64,000 nt of DNA from positions 124,001 through 188,000 of the forward strand of contig JAVLUO010000002.1 in assembly GCA_031628995.1 (NCBI GenBank), given 5' to 3'. Below the pieces are notes generated by a model, which was not told the DNA's origin, did no database searches, and saw only the letters and a list, made by a program, of their open reading frames with translations. Source of the DNA: Bacillota bacterium LX-D. Lineage in GTDB: Bacteria > Bacillota > DUOV01 > Zhaonellaceae. Every line of letters begins with the position of its first letter. Position 1 is the first letter of the stretch. The translations under genes and the position numbers were made by a program. Below are positions 41,793 to 52,708 of the stretch, one piece after another.

Positions 41793-44700
41793 ATGGAAAT
41801 TAAAAAAATCTTTTTAAAGTTGTTTCTTTTTTCGCTATTCTTAGCTTGTATTTTTAATATCCAAACAGTTGTTTGGGCGGCTTCGTCCCCTAAAATTTTC
41901 TCAATTGTAGATGGGAATGGTGACTCTGCAATAGCCTCTGCAGTTGGAGGAATGGAAATTATAATAAATGGCGAAGAATTTCAAAATGACCCAGGTACAA
42001 AAGTCCTAATTAATGGGCAGTTTGCAACTATTGAAACTATAACAACTAATTCGATCACTGTCATTGTACCGGCTTTTAAAGAAGTTTTTACCAGCACTGA
42101 TCAGAAAGGTGTGGACGTAGAAGTACAAAACGCGGACAAATCAAGTACAGTTTTGCTGGGAACAGATCCAAAGGCATTCAAGTATAAGAAAAGCGTTCCG
42201 CAAATAACTGCAATAGATCCTTTAGTTGGCAATATAGGAAGTGTAGTTACTGTCAGCACCAATGATGAAATTTATAGCTCTGGAGCTAAGGTGCTATTTG
42301 GAAGTACAGTAGCCAAAATCAATGCTTTAGATACAGTTAATAATACAATTACAGTTGTGGTTCCTGGGGGCAACGGGGATGTAGCTGTTACAATTAAGAA
42401 CCCTGATGGCGGACAATATACTTTTGCTGATAAATTTTCTTATCAATTGGTGCCTCAAATAAGTTCCGTTACCCCTGCTTACGGGCCGCACAATAAGAAT
42501 ACTCAAATAGTGATTACTGGCAGCAACTTTGCCGACAATGCAAAGGTATTTTTTGCAGATCAAGAAGTTGCACCATTATCGGTGTCATCAACTAAAATTG
42601 TTGTTGAAACACCTATTTGGAGTTCAACCACCACTTTCCCCGCAGCAGTAGATATAAAAGTAGAAAATCCTGCCTCGGATGGTACTTCTGACAGTACATG
42701 GGCCACTAAGACAGATGGATTTACTTTTACAAATGCGCCTGAAATTTCTTCAGTAGTAGATAAAGCAGGTGATTCTGTAATAGCATCTGCCGTGGGCGGC
42801 ATGGAAATTAAAATAAACGGACAAGAATTTCAAAATGATCCAGCCACAAAAGTTTTAATCGATGGGCAGTCAGCAACTATTGAAACCATAACTCCCGAAA
42901 CAATTACTGCCATAGTACCAGCTTTTAAAGGAGTATTTACTAATACAGACCAGATCGGCGTAGATGTAGAAGTACAGAACGCTGATAAATCAAGTACAGT
43001 TTTGCTGGGAACAGATTCAAAGGCATTTAAATACAAGAAAAGTACTCCGCAAATAACTGCAATAAACCCTATCATTGGTAATAAAGGAAGTATTGTGACT
43101 ATTAACACCAATGATGAAATTTATAGCTCAGGTGTGCAGGTATTATTTGGCAGTGCCCCGGCCAAAATTAGTGCTTTGGATACAGTTAACAACACAAATA
43201 CAGTTACTGTTCCTGAGGGCAGCGGAGATGTTAATGTTGTTATTAAGAATCCAGATGGTGGACAATGTACTTTTACTAAATTTACTTATAAAATTTTGCC
43301 TACCATAGAGTCTGTTACCCCTAATAGTGGCAATAAAGGCACAATTGTCAGAGTAATTGGTTCAAATTTTTCTGTAAATCGCAAAGTTTACTTTAATGGA
43401 GAACTGGCATCAGAAATAGTTCAAGGTGACGGTGAATTTCCTGCAGATATTGAACCAGAAGACTACGATCAATCAAAATTAATTGTAGTGAAAGTTCCTG
43501 AAGGTATGCCAGGAACAGCCAACGTTAAAGTGGTAAATGATGATAATCCTGGTTTATTCTGTGAGGGGCCATATTTCCAATACGTTTCTGCTAAAAGTCA
43601 ACCTGAAATTACAACTATTACTCCCAATGTAGGACCATTAAAAGGGGGAACTAAAGTTACTATTGAAGGTAAAGATTTTCGCACAATTCTCAACGAAAAT
43701 CCTCAAGTATTATTTGGAGACAAGGAAGCCACTGTTTTAGAAGTTTACCCCGATAAAATTATAGTAAATTCTCCCAGCTCATTATCAACTGGTAAGAAAG
43801 GAGTTAAAATTATTAACCCAGATGGGGGAGAAACTGAGGATTATAATCCAGGTGATGCTAGTGATAAAAAATTTTTTTGGTATAACCAGACTTTTTGGAT
43901 TAACCACATTACTCCCCAAAAAGGCCCCCAAAGTGGAAGTACAGCAGTGACGATTCAAGGTAGTAACTTCCCAACAGTAAAAGAACAGATTACCATTTTA
44001 TTTGGTGATGTAGCCATATATGGTAATGAAGATGCTGAAAATAAAATAACTATCAGAGACTCCCAAAATATTGATGTAATAACGCCTCCTGGTTATATAC
44101 CTTTAGGAGAAAGTGAAAGCATAGTTGATGTTAAAATCATAAAAACATCCACAGAAAACGGGTTAACTATTATAGAAGAGGCAGTATCCCCAGAGCAATA
44201 TACCTATACTAAAACAATTCAGGATCCAATTATTGTAGGGATTAAAAGTCCTGATACAGGTAAAGCCATTGGCCCCAGGGCAGGTGGTACTAAGGTTTAT
44301 CTCTATGCCCAAAACCTAACTTCTGGTGTACAGGTCTATTTTGGAACTAGCAAGGAACTACTGGGAATAAACGGACAAGGCTTATTAATAGAAAAACTGG
44401 ACTCAACAAACAATAAGGAAGAGTATGAAAAGGTAGTTGAAGAATATAATGTTGCAAATAACGACCCGATTTATAAAATTACGGGTATTCTTCCTGCAAT
44501 GGACGTAGCTGGGTCGTATGACGTTATTGTTAATCAAGATGGAGGATCTGCTGTTTTAAGGAACGGCTTTGTTTTTAAAGATACTAGTATGTCCGTATTT
44601 AATATAACTCCCGATAGTGGTACCGTAGCGGGGAAACAAGAAGTAAAAATATATGGACTTAACTTTAATGAAAGCGCAGAAACTCCGGATGTTTTCTTTA

Positions 44701-47700
44701 TTGACGAAACTGATCCAACAAAACCTCAAAGATACCAAGCTCCCAAAGAATCGGTAAAAGTAGTACAAGTGGGAAATTCAGAGCAGCCTATTATAACGGC
44801 TTTAACTCCTAGCAATTTAAAGCCTGGCAAAATGAGAGTTGTAGTTAAAAATATTTTTGGCGAAACTACTGACCTTGTTTATTACGAATTTCTATGGACA
44901 AATACAGATTGGATACCTGAAATAACCTATGTCTATAATGCCGAGCAAGACTCCGACCAACTTGATAAAACCATTTCTAAGGGTCCAGTACAAGGTGGAA
45001 CAAAAATAATTATTGAAGGCAACAACCTTCTTTCTAAAGCAAAGGTTTTAGTAGGAGGGCAGCCAGCTACTAATATTACATATGAAAGCTCTAATAAAAT
45101 TATTGCCACTACACCTGCATGTACTGGTTCACCAGGCTACAAGGAAGTAACAGTTGTGAACAATATTGATGGTCAAGATTACTCCGGCGCCAAAGAAGAT
45201 GCTTTCTTTTATTATTCTAATCCAATCATTGATGAAAATGGATTATATCCTCAAAAAGCATCAATTTACGGAGGCAATATCATCAAAATTATTGGTCAGG
45301 ATTTTTATGAGGGTATCAAGGTCTCTATTTCAGATCAAACGGACTCGACGGAATATAAAGAAGTGGAAACAAAATTCGTTGATAATAATACAGTTCTGTT
45401 TCGAGTGCCTCAGCAAACAACAACCCCCTATGATCCGGAAATCAAAGTTAATATAAAGGTTGAAAATGCTGATAGCAAAATAAATGATCAGGAAACGGGT
45501 GGCGGAGTTTATGTGCTTAAGGACGTGGCTCTATATAAAACACCATCCAAAGAAATTAAAGATTTAAAAATTTTCCCCACCAGTGGAAGCGTACTGGGGG
45601 GAACCCCTTTTAGAATTACAGGCGAAAATTTAGATCTAGATGCTGTAGTTTATTTCGGCTGGGAAGAAGCAACAAATGTTGTCCTTTTAAACAATCATAC
45701 AGAGCTCCACGGTGTTACGCCTCCTAATGCCGAAGGTAAATATGATGTAACAGTCAGTAATGTAGAGGACGCATCTACTTTTATTATTACAGATGGTTTT
45801 GTGTTTAAAACGCAAAAAAGCAAGCCGGAAATCAACGCTGTTTTTCCTGCAGTAGGACCAAAATTAGTTAAAACGAAAATTAAGATAGCAGGTAAAGATT
45901 TTTTAAAGGGCGCAACTGTGTACATTGGAACTGCATTAGCTACAGATGTCGATGTCATAGATAACCAAACTATAACAGCTTATACACCTGCCAACGATGT
46001 AGGGGAATATGATGTAACTGTGGTTAATACTGATTCAAGTTCTGCAACCTTGACCAAGGGCTTTCGCTATACTAACCCGGCTAGTAATCCCCAAATATAC
46101 TTGATTACTCCTAATAAGGTTGTTACAACTGGTGGCACCATTGTGCAAATAAGCGGGAAAGATTTCCGAAAAGATGTGCAAGTATTTATTGACGGCATCG
46201 AAGTTGACCTTTACGATTTTGATGAAAGCCAAGGCTTAATCTGGGTTAAAACTCCTGCCCATGTACCGGGTCAAGTTGATGTGACAGTGTTAAATTCCGA
46301 TGGAGGATTGGCAGTATATGGAGACTTTACCTATGTTGTTCCGCAAAGTACTCCCATCATAGAAAGTGTAACTCCAGCCAAAGGAAATGTAGCCGGTGGC
46401 ACCCAAGTTGTAATTATCGGCAACGATTTTCGCACTGGCTGTAAAGTCTTTTTTGGAGGCAATGCAGCTACAATTGTGGGCACAGTTAAGTATAATCAGC
46501 TTACAGTTTTAACGCCTGCTGGCAAAGCCGGCAAAGTTAGCGTTTCCGTTATTAATGATCCGGATATTGGAAGCTTTACTTTGGACAATGCTTTTGAATA
46601 TACGGTTACACAACCAACAATTACCTCTGTAACTCCCAGCCAAGGAACTTACCTGGGAGGCACCTTAGTTACCATTACAGGGGAACAGTTCCTGACAGGT
46701 GCCCAAGTTTACATTGGCAATGTGGAAGCTGCGGTACAATCATTGACCGAAAAACAAATAACAATCCTAACTGGTGCTTCCGGCACTCAGCAGTCTCCTG
46801 TTCTAGGTTATAAGGACGTGAAAGTTGTTAACCCAGACGGTTCAAGTGCTGTATTACAAAATGGCTTCCGTTACTTATACCCTGATAGCAGCCCTGAAAT
46901 TACCAGCCTTAGTGCTTACCAAGGTTCAACCTTAGGGGGTATGCCTTTAACCATCTATGGAAAAGACTTCCGGGAAGGAATGACAGTAGTAATTGGAGGC
47001 ATTGATGCACCTGTACTTAAGCTTAATGAAGTTGTTTCCGGGGAGTGCAGCGTAATCGTCCAAACACCTGCCCATGATCCCGGAGCTGTGAAGGTTATTG
47101 TAATTAACAGCGACGGAGCAAGTGCCGTTAGCCCGACTGATTTTACCTACCAGGAGCCATTGAGCTATCCTACTGTTAAATCAGTTACACCAGCTAAAGG
47201 GCCAACAGTTGGGGGAACGGAGGTTACTATTAGCGGTAATTACTTTAAATCAGGCGTTTCCGTCTACTTCGGAGTAAACAAGTGCCCCTCGACAGATGTT
47301 ACTTTTATCGATTATAAAACCATTAAGTGTATCACACCTGCCGGAGAAGCTGGTGCTGTAGATGTGCTGGTAGTCAACCCGGATTTAGGTCAGGCTTTCT
47401 TAAAAAGCGGTTTTACATACATTCAGGTAAATAATCCAACTTTGACTTCAGTTACTCCCAGCCAAGGACCTGCCCATGGAGGCACAGCTATTGCCATTCA
47501 AGGAAAGGACTTTGCAGAAGGAGCTATTGTCTACCTAGGAGGCACTCAAGCTGAAAACATTGTCTTTGTAGACAGCACTGCCCTTACAGCAGTAACTCCC
47601 GCAGGTGACCCCGGCCGGGCAGATGTAAAAGTAGTTAACCCTGATGGGGGCTATGCTATTTTAGAGGACGGTTTTTACTACCGGGGAATCCCCGGAACTC

Positions 47701-48602
47701 CTGGAGAACTACAAGCTTGGGCAGAAGATTATGAAACAATCAAATTAAGCTGGAATCTAGAGGATGACGCTGCAGTTAATTATTACGAAATTTTTATTAG
47801 CGAAGATGACGACGATGATGATTACCGTTTCTTGGATCAAACGAAAAAAACTACATATTATGCCACGAAACTAGAGCCTGATACCAGGTACTATTTTAAA
47901 GTACGGGCCGTCAACGAAATAGGAGCTTCAATTCTATCCTTAGAAGATGACGCCAGAACGGACGATGATGCCCCCGATGACTACGGTGAAATTGATGCCC
48001 CTGCTAAGCAGATTATTACTATAAATCAAGATAATGTAGTAGTAACTATACCCAGCAAAAAGGCCTTATCTTCCGAAGGATATAGTATCGATTTAGGAAA
48101 TGAAAAATATAACAAGCCTGTGCGGACTATTAAATTTAATGCTGAAGCCTTAAATAATGCTAATTACAGCATCCATATTGATTCGGGAAATCTGCAAATA
48201 TCCCTAACCCCTTCCAGCCTTTTGCCTCCTGGTTTAGAGGATAATGCTGATTTAGAAGATGCAACTGTAATTTTAACTATTGCTGATCTTGGACAACAGG
48301 GAGGGGAAGAGGTTTTAAGGAGCTTACCTAAGAACACAAAACTTTTGACGGATGCTTATGAAATCAGCTGGGCAAGTCAGGCCAATAAAAGGACAGTAAC
48401 TCAGGAAGTGTTTTATGGCTCTGTTACGCTAAGTATGAAGTATAATTCCTTCTATTTGCCTTCAGGCAAGAGGGCAGGTATCTATACTTACCAAGCTGCA
48501 ACAGGTAAATGGCAAAAAGCAGCTGCTTTGCAGGACGCTAGCAATTCTACACTGCGGCTGAACCTGACTAAACCAGGAAAATTTGTGGTGGTCAGTTACT
48601 AA
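41793..48602 (+). CDS. Giant secreted surface protein with about twenty IPT/TIG repeats and an fn3 domain
   Basis: 2269 residues. A signal peptide (IFLKLFLFSLFLACIF, then VVWAAS) covers about residues 1-30. I count about twenty immunoglobulin-like IPT/TIG units of the pattern SVTP..G...GGT.VTI.G..F, from residue 31 to about 1965. Units 1-3 and 4-6 are near copies, exactly 283 codons apart. A fibronectin type III domain follows at about 1967-2055 (IKLSWNLEDDAAVNYYEIF), then an acidic linker and a C-terminal beta domain. No LPXTG or SLH is seen, so attachment may be through the SLH proteins encoded next. The start at 41793 follows TGGTGGTGAG. An adhesin, S-layer or filament-associated role is inference. 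Confidence 0.85.
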   Translation: MEIKKIFLKLFLFSLFLACIFNIQTVVWAASSPKIFSIVDGNGDSAIASAVGGMEIIINGEEFQNDPGTKVLINGQFATIETITTNSITVIVPAFKEVFTSTDQKGVDVEVQNADKSSTVLLGTDPKAFKYKKSVPQITAIDPLVGNIGSVVTVSTNDEIYSSGAKVLFGSTVAKINALDTVNNTITVVVPGGNGDVAVTIKNPDGGQYTFADKFSYQLVPQISSVTPAYGPHNKNTQIVITGSNFADNAKVFFADQEVAPLSVSSTKIVVETPIWSSTTTFPAAVDIKVENPASDGTSDSTWATKTDGFTFTNAPEISSVVDKAGDSVIASAVGGMEIKINGQEFQNDPATKVLIDGQSATIETITPETITAIVPAFKGVFTNTDQIGVDVEVQNADKSSTVLLGTDSKAFKYKKSTPQITAINPIIGNKGSIVTINTNDEIYSSGVQVLFGSAPAKISALDTVNNTNTVTVPEGSGDVNVVIKNPDGGQCTFTKFTYKILPTIESVTPNSGNKGTIVRVIGSNFSVNRKVYFNGELASEIVQGDGEFPADIEPEDYDQSKLIVVKVPEGMPGTANVKVVNDDNPGLFCEGPYFQYVSAKSQPEITTITPNVGPLKGGTKVTIEGKDFRTILNENPQVLFGDKEATVLEVYPDKIIVNSPSSLSTGKKGVKIINPDGGETEDYNPGDASDKKFFWYNQTFWINHITPQKGPQSGSTAVTIQGSNFPTVKEQITILFGDVAIYGNEDAENKITIRDSQNIDVITPPGYIPLGESESIVDVKIIKTSTENGLTIIEEAVSPEQYTYTKTIQDPIIVGIKSPDTGKAIGPRAGGTKVYLYAQNLTSGVQVYFGTSKELLGINGQGLLIEKLDSTNNKEEYEKVVEEYNVANNDPIYKITGILPAMDVAGSYDVIVNQDGGSAVLRNGFVFKDTSMSVFNITPDSGTVAGKQEVKIYGLNFNESAETPDVFFIDETDPTKPQRYQAPKESVKVVQVGNSEQPIITALTPSNLKPGKMRVVVKNIFGETTDLVYYEFLWTNTDWIPEITYVYNAEQDSDQLDKTISKGPVQGGTKIIIEGNNLLSKAKVLVGGQPATNITYESSNKIIATTPACTGSPGYKEVTVVNNIDGQDYSGAKEDAFFYYSNPIIDENGLYPQKASIYGGNIIKIIGQDFYEGIKVSISDQTDSTEYKEVETKFVDNNTVLFRVPQQTTTPYDPEIKVNIKVENADSKINDQETGGGVYVLKDVALYKTPSKEIKDLKIFPTSGSVLGGTPFRITGENLDLDAVVYFGWEEATNVVLLNNHTELHGVTPPNAEGKYDVTVSNVEDASTFIITDGFVFKTQKSKPEINAVFPAVGPKLVKTKIKIAGKDFLKGATVYIGTALATDVDVIDNQTITAYTPANDVGEYDVTVVNTDSSSATLTKGFRYTNPASNPQIYLITPNKVVTTGGTIVQISGKDFRKDVQVFIDGIEVDLYDFDESQGLIWVKTPAHVPGQVDVTVLNSDGGLAVYGDFTYVVPQSTPIIESVTPAKGNVAGGTQVVIIGNDFRTGCKVFFGGNAATIVGTVKYNQLTVLTPAGKAGKVSVSVINDPDIGSFTLDNAFEYTVTQPTITSVTPSQGTYLGGTLVTITGEQFLTGAQVYIGNVEAAVQSLTEKQITILTGASGTQQSPVLGYKDVKVVNPDGSSAVLQNGFRYLYPDSSPEITSLSAYQGSTLGGMPLTIYGKDFREGMTVVIGGIDAPVLKLNEVVSGECSVIVQTPAHDPGAVKVIVINSDGASAVSPTDFTYQEPLSYPTVKSVTPAKGPTVGGTEVTISGNYFKSGVSVYFGVNKCPSTDVTFIDYKTIKCITPAGEAGAVDVLVVNPDLGQAFLKSGFTYIQVNNPTLTSVTPSQGPAHGGTAIAIQGKDFAEGAIVYLGGTQAENIVFVDSTALTAVTPAGDPGRADVKVVNPDGGYAILEDGFYYRGIPGTPGELQAWAEDYETIKLSWNLEDDAAVNYYEIFISEDDDDDDYRFLDQTKKTTYYATKLEPDTRYYFKVRAVNEIGASILSLEDDARTDDDAPDDYGEIDAPAKQIITINQDNVVVTIPSKKALSSEGYSIDLGNEKYNKPVRTIKFNAEALNNANYSIHIDSGNLQISLTPSSLLPPGLEDNADLEDATVILTIADLGQQGGEEVLRSLPKNTKLLTDAYEISWASQANKRTVTQEVFYGSVTLSMKYNSFYLPSGKRAGIYTYQAATGKWQKAAALQDASNSTLRLNLTKPGKFVVVSY

Positions 48603-48633
48603 AACTTTATTTTGAATGAGGAGAAGAGAACAG

Positions 48634-51108
48634 ATGCGGCTTAAAATACTAATCAGCATATTGACTCTAATTTGTTTTCTCAACACCAGTCCTGCTGCTT
48701 TTGCTGCCCTGCCGGAGTACAGCGGCAGCAAAGAAGCAGCACAAATTCTCAAACAAATAAAATTCAGCGACATTACTAACCACTGGTCCAAGGCAGCTGT
48801 CCAAAACATGGCTGCTCAAGGCATTATCCGTGGTGTAGGCAATAGCAAGTTTGCTCCTAACCGAGCTCTTACAAAGGAACAGGCTATTATCTTGCTGGTA
48901 AAAGCCGTAGGTTTAGGACCTAAAGCGGAAGCTGCTGCTTTAGCAAACAAAGGGCAAAACCAAACTAAGCTTTCCCCTAGCCAGCAAGCATACTTAGATA
49001 CGGCAGTGTCAGGAAAGATTTTAACCTCCGACGAAAGAACTGCCTTAGAAAGTTCCTATCAAAAGCCGGCCCAGCGCCAGGAAACAGCTTATTGGCTGGC
49101 TAAAGCTTTAGGCCTGGAGCCGGTATACAGCGTAGACCAAAAACTTGTCTATGGGTTTAATGATGCTGGGGATTTTAACTCCCGGTACATACCTTATATC
49201 GAAAAAATGCTCCAGGAAAAATATGCGGCTGGTTTTAATTCCAGCCAGTTTAAGCCCAAAAGCTCCATTACTAGAGGAGAAATGGCTGCGCTATTAAGTA
49301 AAGTAAGCGACAAGCTGGCAGCCAAAAGGGGAGAAACTCTGGAAAAAGGTCATGTTGTAAGTAAAAGCACAGGCTGGAATGGTATATATCAACAAATAGT
49401 TGTTACCATTAAAACAGATGAAGGCCATCTATTTAACCTCAAGTTAGAAAAAAATGTTTCCGAAGTAGTTGTTCTAAAGAAAGGTGTCTTTGGCACCAGT
49501 TCATTACTAGCGAAAAATGATTGCATTGTTTTTTATCAAAAGGGGCAAAAAATAGACTTTATTCAAGTAAAACCTGAATCGAAAACATCCTTATCTGGGC
49601 AATTAAAAAGCCTGGACTTGAATAATAACAAATTAGTCATTAGTGATTGGGAGGGTGAGGATTATACATTTTCTATCGGTTCAGGAGCCACAGTAATTGT
49701 TGCCAACCGTCCGGCAGGGCTAAATGATTTGGTCCTGGGCCAGGAAGTAAGCTTAAATTTAAATGGCTCTACAGTCTCTCAAATAACTGGTACTTTAGAA
49801 CCAGCAACTTCCGGGTCCACTTCGTCGCCCCGAAGCGGTGTGGTAACCGGACGGGTTAAAAGTGTAGACGGTAACTCTATTCTGCTTCTAACAGACAGTG
49901 GTGAACAAGAAAAATATTGGCTTAAAGATGATTTGGACAGCGATGAAGTTCAAATCGGGGATCGGGTGAAACTTTATTTCAGTGACTTAGCTTCCAAGGA
50001 AGCAGATAACTTCCAAGTGGCTTCCCAAGCAGGAAAAGTGGTTCGGATTGTCAAAGGAGAATTGGAACAAGTTTATGCCTCTGCGCCTAAAATTGCTTTA
50101 AGCGGTGTTCAAGAGTTCTTTTATGGACAATGGTTTGCTGTAGACGGTTTTGATCTGTTAAATTTAGCGGCCGATGCAGAAATTTATGCTAACGGTGAAA
50201 ACATTACCCTGGAAGAGTTAGGCAAATATTATCAAGGCGATGATGTTTATCTAGCTTTTACCAGCGACTTGGGAGCCCAGGAAGGCATTAAAATTGTCGT
50301 CAAAAAAGGTGCGGCGGAAACTTACAGCGACTATATTGACGATGTAAACTATGCTAATAACAGCCTGGATTTAGATAGGGAAGCCAAAAGATTTACTTTA
50401 GGGCCTCAAACCATTATTATGCGGGCTGGAAAAATAGTAGATGCTGATGATTTAGAAGAGGATCAGCAAGTTATAATTGAGTCTAATGACTATGACGATG
50501 AGGAAATTCCTGTTTTAGCTGTAGTCAATCAGTATTATCCCCAAAAATTACAGCTTTATAAAGGACGTATTGATGACATCGATGAAGATGAATATAGCTT
50601 AGACTACTACAGCGAGTTTACGGACAATGAGTGGGATGATGAATCCAGCAGCAGTAAAAATGTGGATTTGGAATATGATAACGATACAGATATTCTGGAC
50701 GCAACTCAATCTCCTGCTGCCGAAGTAACTCCCAAAGAATTTGCTGAAAGCCGCTGGAGCGATGACTATGACAGCTCCTACTATATTTACTCCTTAATAG
50801 AAGATGATAAAACTTTAGCTATGCGTATCTTCGATACTAGCGGCCAAAGGGATAATGTTCTAAAAACAACCGCAGCTAAAGTTACTGCTCTTGATTATGA
50901 TGATGAAACCATTGATTTAGATTGGGTTGTAGACTGGAGTGCAAGGTACTCTGCCTGGCAAGAAAACGATTATTCTCTAAGCCTAGACCTTCAAAACACA
51001 ATGCTATATAAGGATGGAGAACTGATTGACCTAAGGGAAATTAAAGCAGGCGATACCGTTTATGTTATTCATGACCAGCAACAAGGGTATTTTCTATTTG
51101 TACAGTAG
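48634..51108 (+). CDS. SLH-domain cell-surface protein (N-terminal SLH)
   Basis: 824 residues. The signal peptide is ILISILTLICFLNTSPAAFA. Three S-layer homology units occupy roughly residues 45-235: FSDITNHWSKAAVQNMAAQG is clear, the second is degenerate, and the third is read in YIPYIEKMLQEKYAAGF and FKPKSSITRGEMAALL. SLH domains bind pyruvylated secondary wall polymers. The remaining 590 residues are beta-rich with acidic stretches (DDIDEDEYSLDYYSE) and have no family I recognise. The ATG at 48634 follows GAGGAGAAGAG. Only 31 bases separate it from the giant protein gene. Confidence 0.87.
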   Translation: MRLKILISILTLICFLNTSPAAFAALPEYSGSKEAAQILKQIKFSDITNHWSKAAVQNMAAQGIIRGVGNSKFAPNRALTKEQAIILLVKAVGLGPKAEAAALANKGQNQTKLSPSQQAYLDTAVSGKILTSDERTALESSYQKPAQRQETAYWLAKALGLEPVYSVDQKLVYGFNDAGDFNSRYIPYIEKMLQEKYAAGFNSSQFKPKSSITRGEMAALLSKVSDKLAAKRGETLEKGHVVSKSTGWNGIYQQIVVTIKTDEGHLFNLKLEKNVSEVVVLKKGVFGTSSLLAKNDCIVFYQKGQKIDFIQVKPESKTSLSGQLKSLDLNNNKLVISDWEGEDYTFSIGSGATVIVANRPAGLNDLVLGQEVSLNLNGSTVSQITGTLEPATSGSTSSPRSGVVTGRVKSVDGNSILLLTDSGEQEKYWLKDDLDSDEVQIGDRVKLYFSDLASKEADNFQVASQAGKVVRIVKGELEQVYASAPKIALSGVQEFFYGQWFAVDGFDLLNLAADAEIYANGENITLEELGKYYQGDDVYLAFTSDLGAQEGIKIVVKKGAAETYSDYIDDVNYANNSLDLDREAKRFTLGPQTIIMRAGKIVDADDLEEDQQVIIESNDYDDEEIPVLAVVNQYYPQKLQLYKGRIDDIDEDEYSLDYYSEFTDNEWDDESSSSKNVDLEYDNDTDILDATQSPAAEVTPKEFAESRWSDDYDSSYYIYSLIEDDKTLAMRIFDTSGQRDNVLKTTAAKVTALDYDDETIDLDWVVDWSARYSAWQENDYSLSLDLQNTMLYKDGELIDLREIKAGDTVYVIHDQQQGYFLFVQ

Positions 51109-51162
51109 ATATTTAAGTGGCTGCCTTTTTCAAACTAAACGCAGATTTGAGGGGAATTGAAC

Positions 51163-52659
51163 ATGAAAAAAGGTTATATGTTAATGGTGGTGCTGCTCTT
51201 TATTTTCTTGGCCCAGCCCATGGCTTGGGCGGCACAACAATTCAGCGGCCATCTTACAGAGGGTATTGCCAACGAATATGACTATGAAGAAGTTACTTTT
51301 ATTACAGGAGAGCCTATACTTCTAACTGGAACAGCTAAAATATCTGAATCCGGCCGAACTGATAAAGTTTCGACCAGAATTACCTACAGTTTAAAGGATA
51401 GTACTGGTACAGTGAAACTGTCCCGCTCCGTAAGTTTTACTACGACTTTAGAAAAAAAGCTGGAAGAGCAACAAACTGTATCCGTAACTGACGCAGACCG
51501 GGTTTCAGAGACAATTACCGTAGGCAAAGACAGGTACACTTTAGAAGACTGCCAATATAACCGTTCTGCTTTAACTGACAATAAGCCTGGGGTAGATTAT
51601 TTCAGCGGCAATTGGAATGCTAAAAAAACCTATAATTTAAACAAAGATCAAGCCAAAGTTGTAGTGGAAAGCTGGGGAGATACTGTAGGCTATAACCATG
51701 CCTGGGGCAGTACGGAAACCCAAAAAATAGACAACACCATTACCTTCTCCGGGAAAAAGGTTATCGATAAAGAAGAATATGACCAGGAATGGTCAGGCAC
51801 TTACCAGTGTAATCTTTCCTTTAACCGAACTAAGGAGTTAACCTATAAGCCTAATGAACCTACTCAGATTAGTTTTGCCGGCGGCTACCTGCAAACAGAG
51901 CAAGAAGAGCAAACCCTGGAAATCAGCTATGATCTGCCTGTTTTTAATTCCAATGGCTTATTGAAAAACAGTAAAAGGGAAACTGGGGATGATAGCTACA
52001 AGCTTTTAACTACTCCTACTCAAAAACGTCTGCCTATACCTTTACTTCGCGATGTACAAGGACATTGGGCGGAAGAGGATATTTTAAAATTAGCCAGCCT
52101 GGAGGCCTTGCCTATTAAAGGCAATTATTTTGGGCCGGCCTTAAATATGACTAGGGGAGAGTTTACCTGGGCTATTGCTAAACTAGCTGATATAGTTCCA
52201 GAGACAACAACAACTGCCAGAAGCACTGCCAGGAAAACCGTGCAAGAGGTTTCTCCCTTTGCCGATGTTCCTGCAGATCATCCTTATTATAAATATATTA
52301 AAGCAGCTTGCGATAAAGGCATCGTCAGCGGCACCGGAACTAACCGCTTTAATCCAGATGAGCCCTTAACCAGAGCTCAAGCAGTAAATATGCTTATCCG
52401 CACCATGGGCTTTGAAGGACTAGCCCCACTATATAACAGTACTACTAGCTATCGAGACGATGCTAAAATACCCTACTGGGCCAGAGATGCCATTTACGTC
52501 GGCTCAGAAATAGGCTTAATTAGCGGCAAAAATGGCTATTGTTTGCCTAATCAAACCATGTCTCGAGCCGAAGCCGCAGTTTTTCTAAATCGTTTTATTC
52601 AATACCTGCAAAAGGATATGAAGTACGAGTACAGAGAAAGACTGCTGAATTTTAGATAA
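51163..52659 (+). CDS. SLH-domain cell-surface protein (C-terminal SLH)
   Basis: 498 residues. Signal peptide GYMLMVVLLFIFLAQPMAWA. Residues about 25-280 are a beta-rich domain of unknown function; the SLH units follow from about residue 290: LRDVQGHWAEEDILKLASL, FADVPADHPYYKYIKAACDKG with FNPDEPLTRAQAVNML, and YRDDAKIPYWARDAIYVGSE with MSRAEAAVFLNRFI. The ATG at 51163 follows TTGAGGGG. It stands last in the three-gene surface operon before flagellin. The wall-binding end is opposite to that of the previous protein. Confidence 0.87.
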   Translation: MKKGYMLMVVLLFIFLAQPMAWAAQQFSGHLTEGIANEYDYEEVTFITGEPILLTGTAKISESGRTDKVSTRITYSLKDSTGTVKLSRSVSFTTTLEKKLEEQQTVSVTDADRVSETITVGKDRYTLEDCQYNRSALTDNKPGVDYFSGNWNAKKTYNLNKDQAKVVVESWGDTVGYNHAWGSTETQKIDNTITFSGKKVIDKEEYDQEWSGTYQCNLSFNRTKELTYKPNEPTQISFAGGYLQTEQEEQTLEISYDLPVFNSNGLLKNSKRETGDDSYKLLTTPTQKRLPIPLLRDVQGHWAEEDILKLASLEALPIKGNYFGPALNMTRGEFTWAIAKLADIVPETTTTARSTARKTVQEVSPFADVPADHPYYKYIKAACDKGIVSGTGTNRFNPDEPLTRAQAVNMLIRTMGFEGLAPLYNSTTSYRDDAKIPYWARDAIYVGSEIGLISGKNGYCLPNQTMSRAEAAVFLNRFIQYLQKDMKYEYRERLLNFR

Positions 52660-52708
52660 GATGCAACAATTATTTTCTCTAAATTTTAAGAAAAATTTAC
52701 TTTCCCCA

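Noticed and set aside
41911-43310. Repeats in the surface gene as a CRISPR or minisatellite
   Set aside because: The repeats are in frame, several hundred bases long and encode IPT/TIG protein units.
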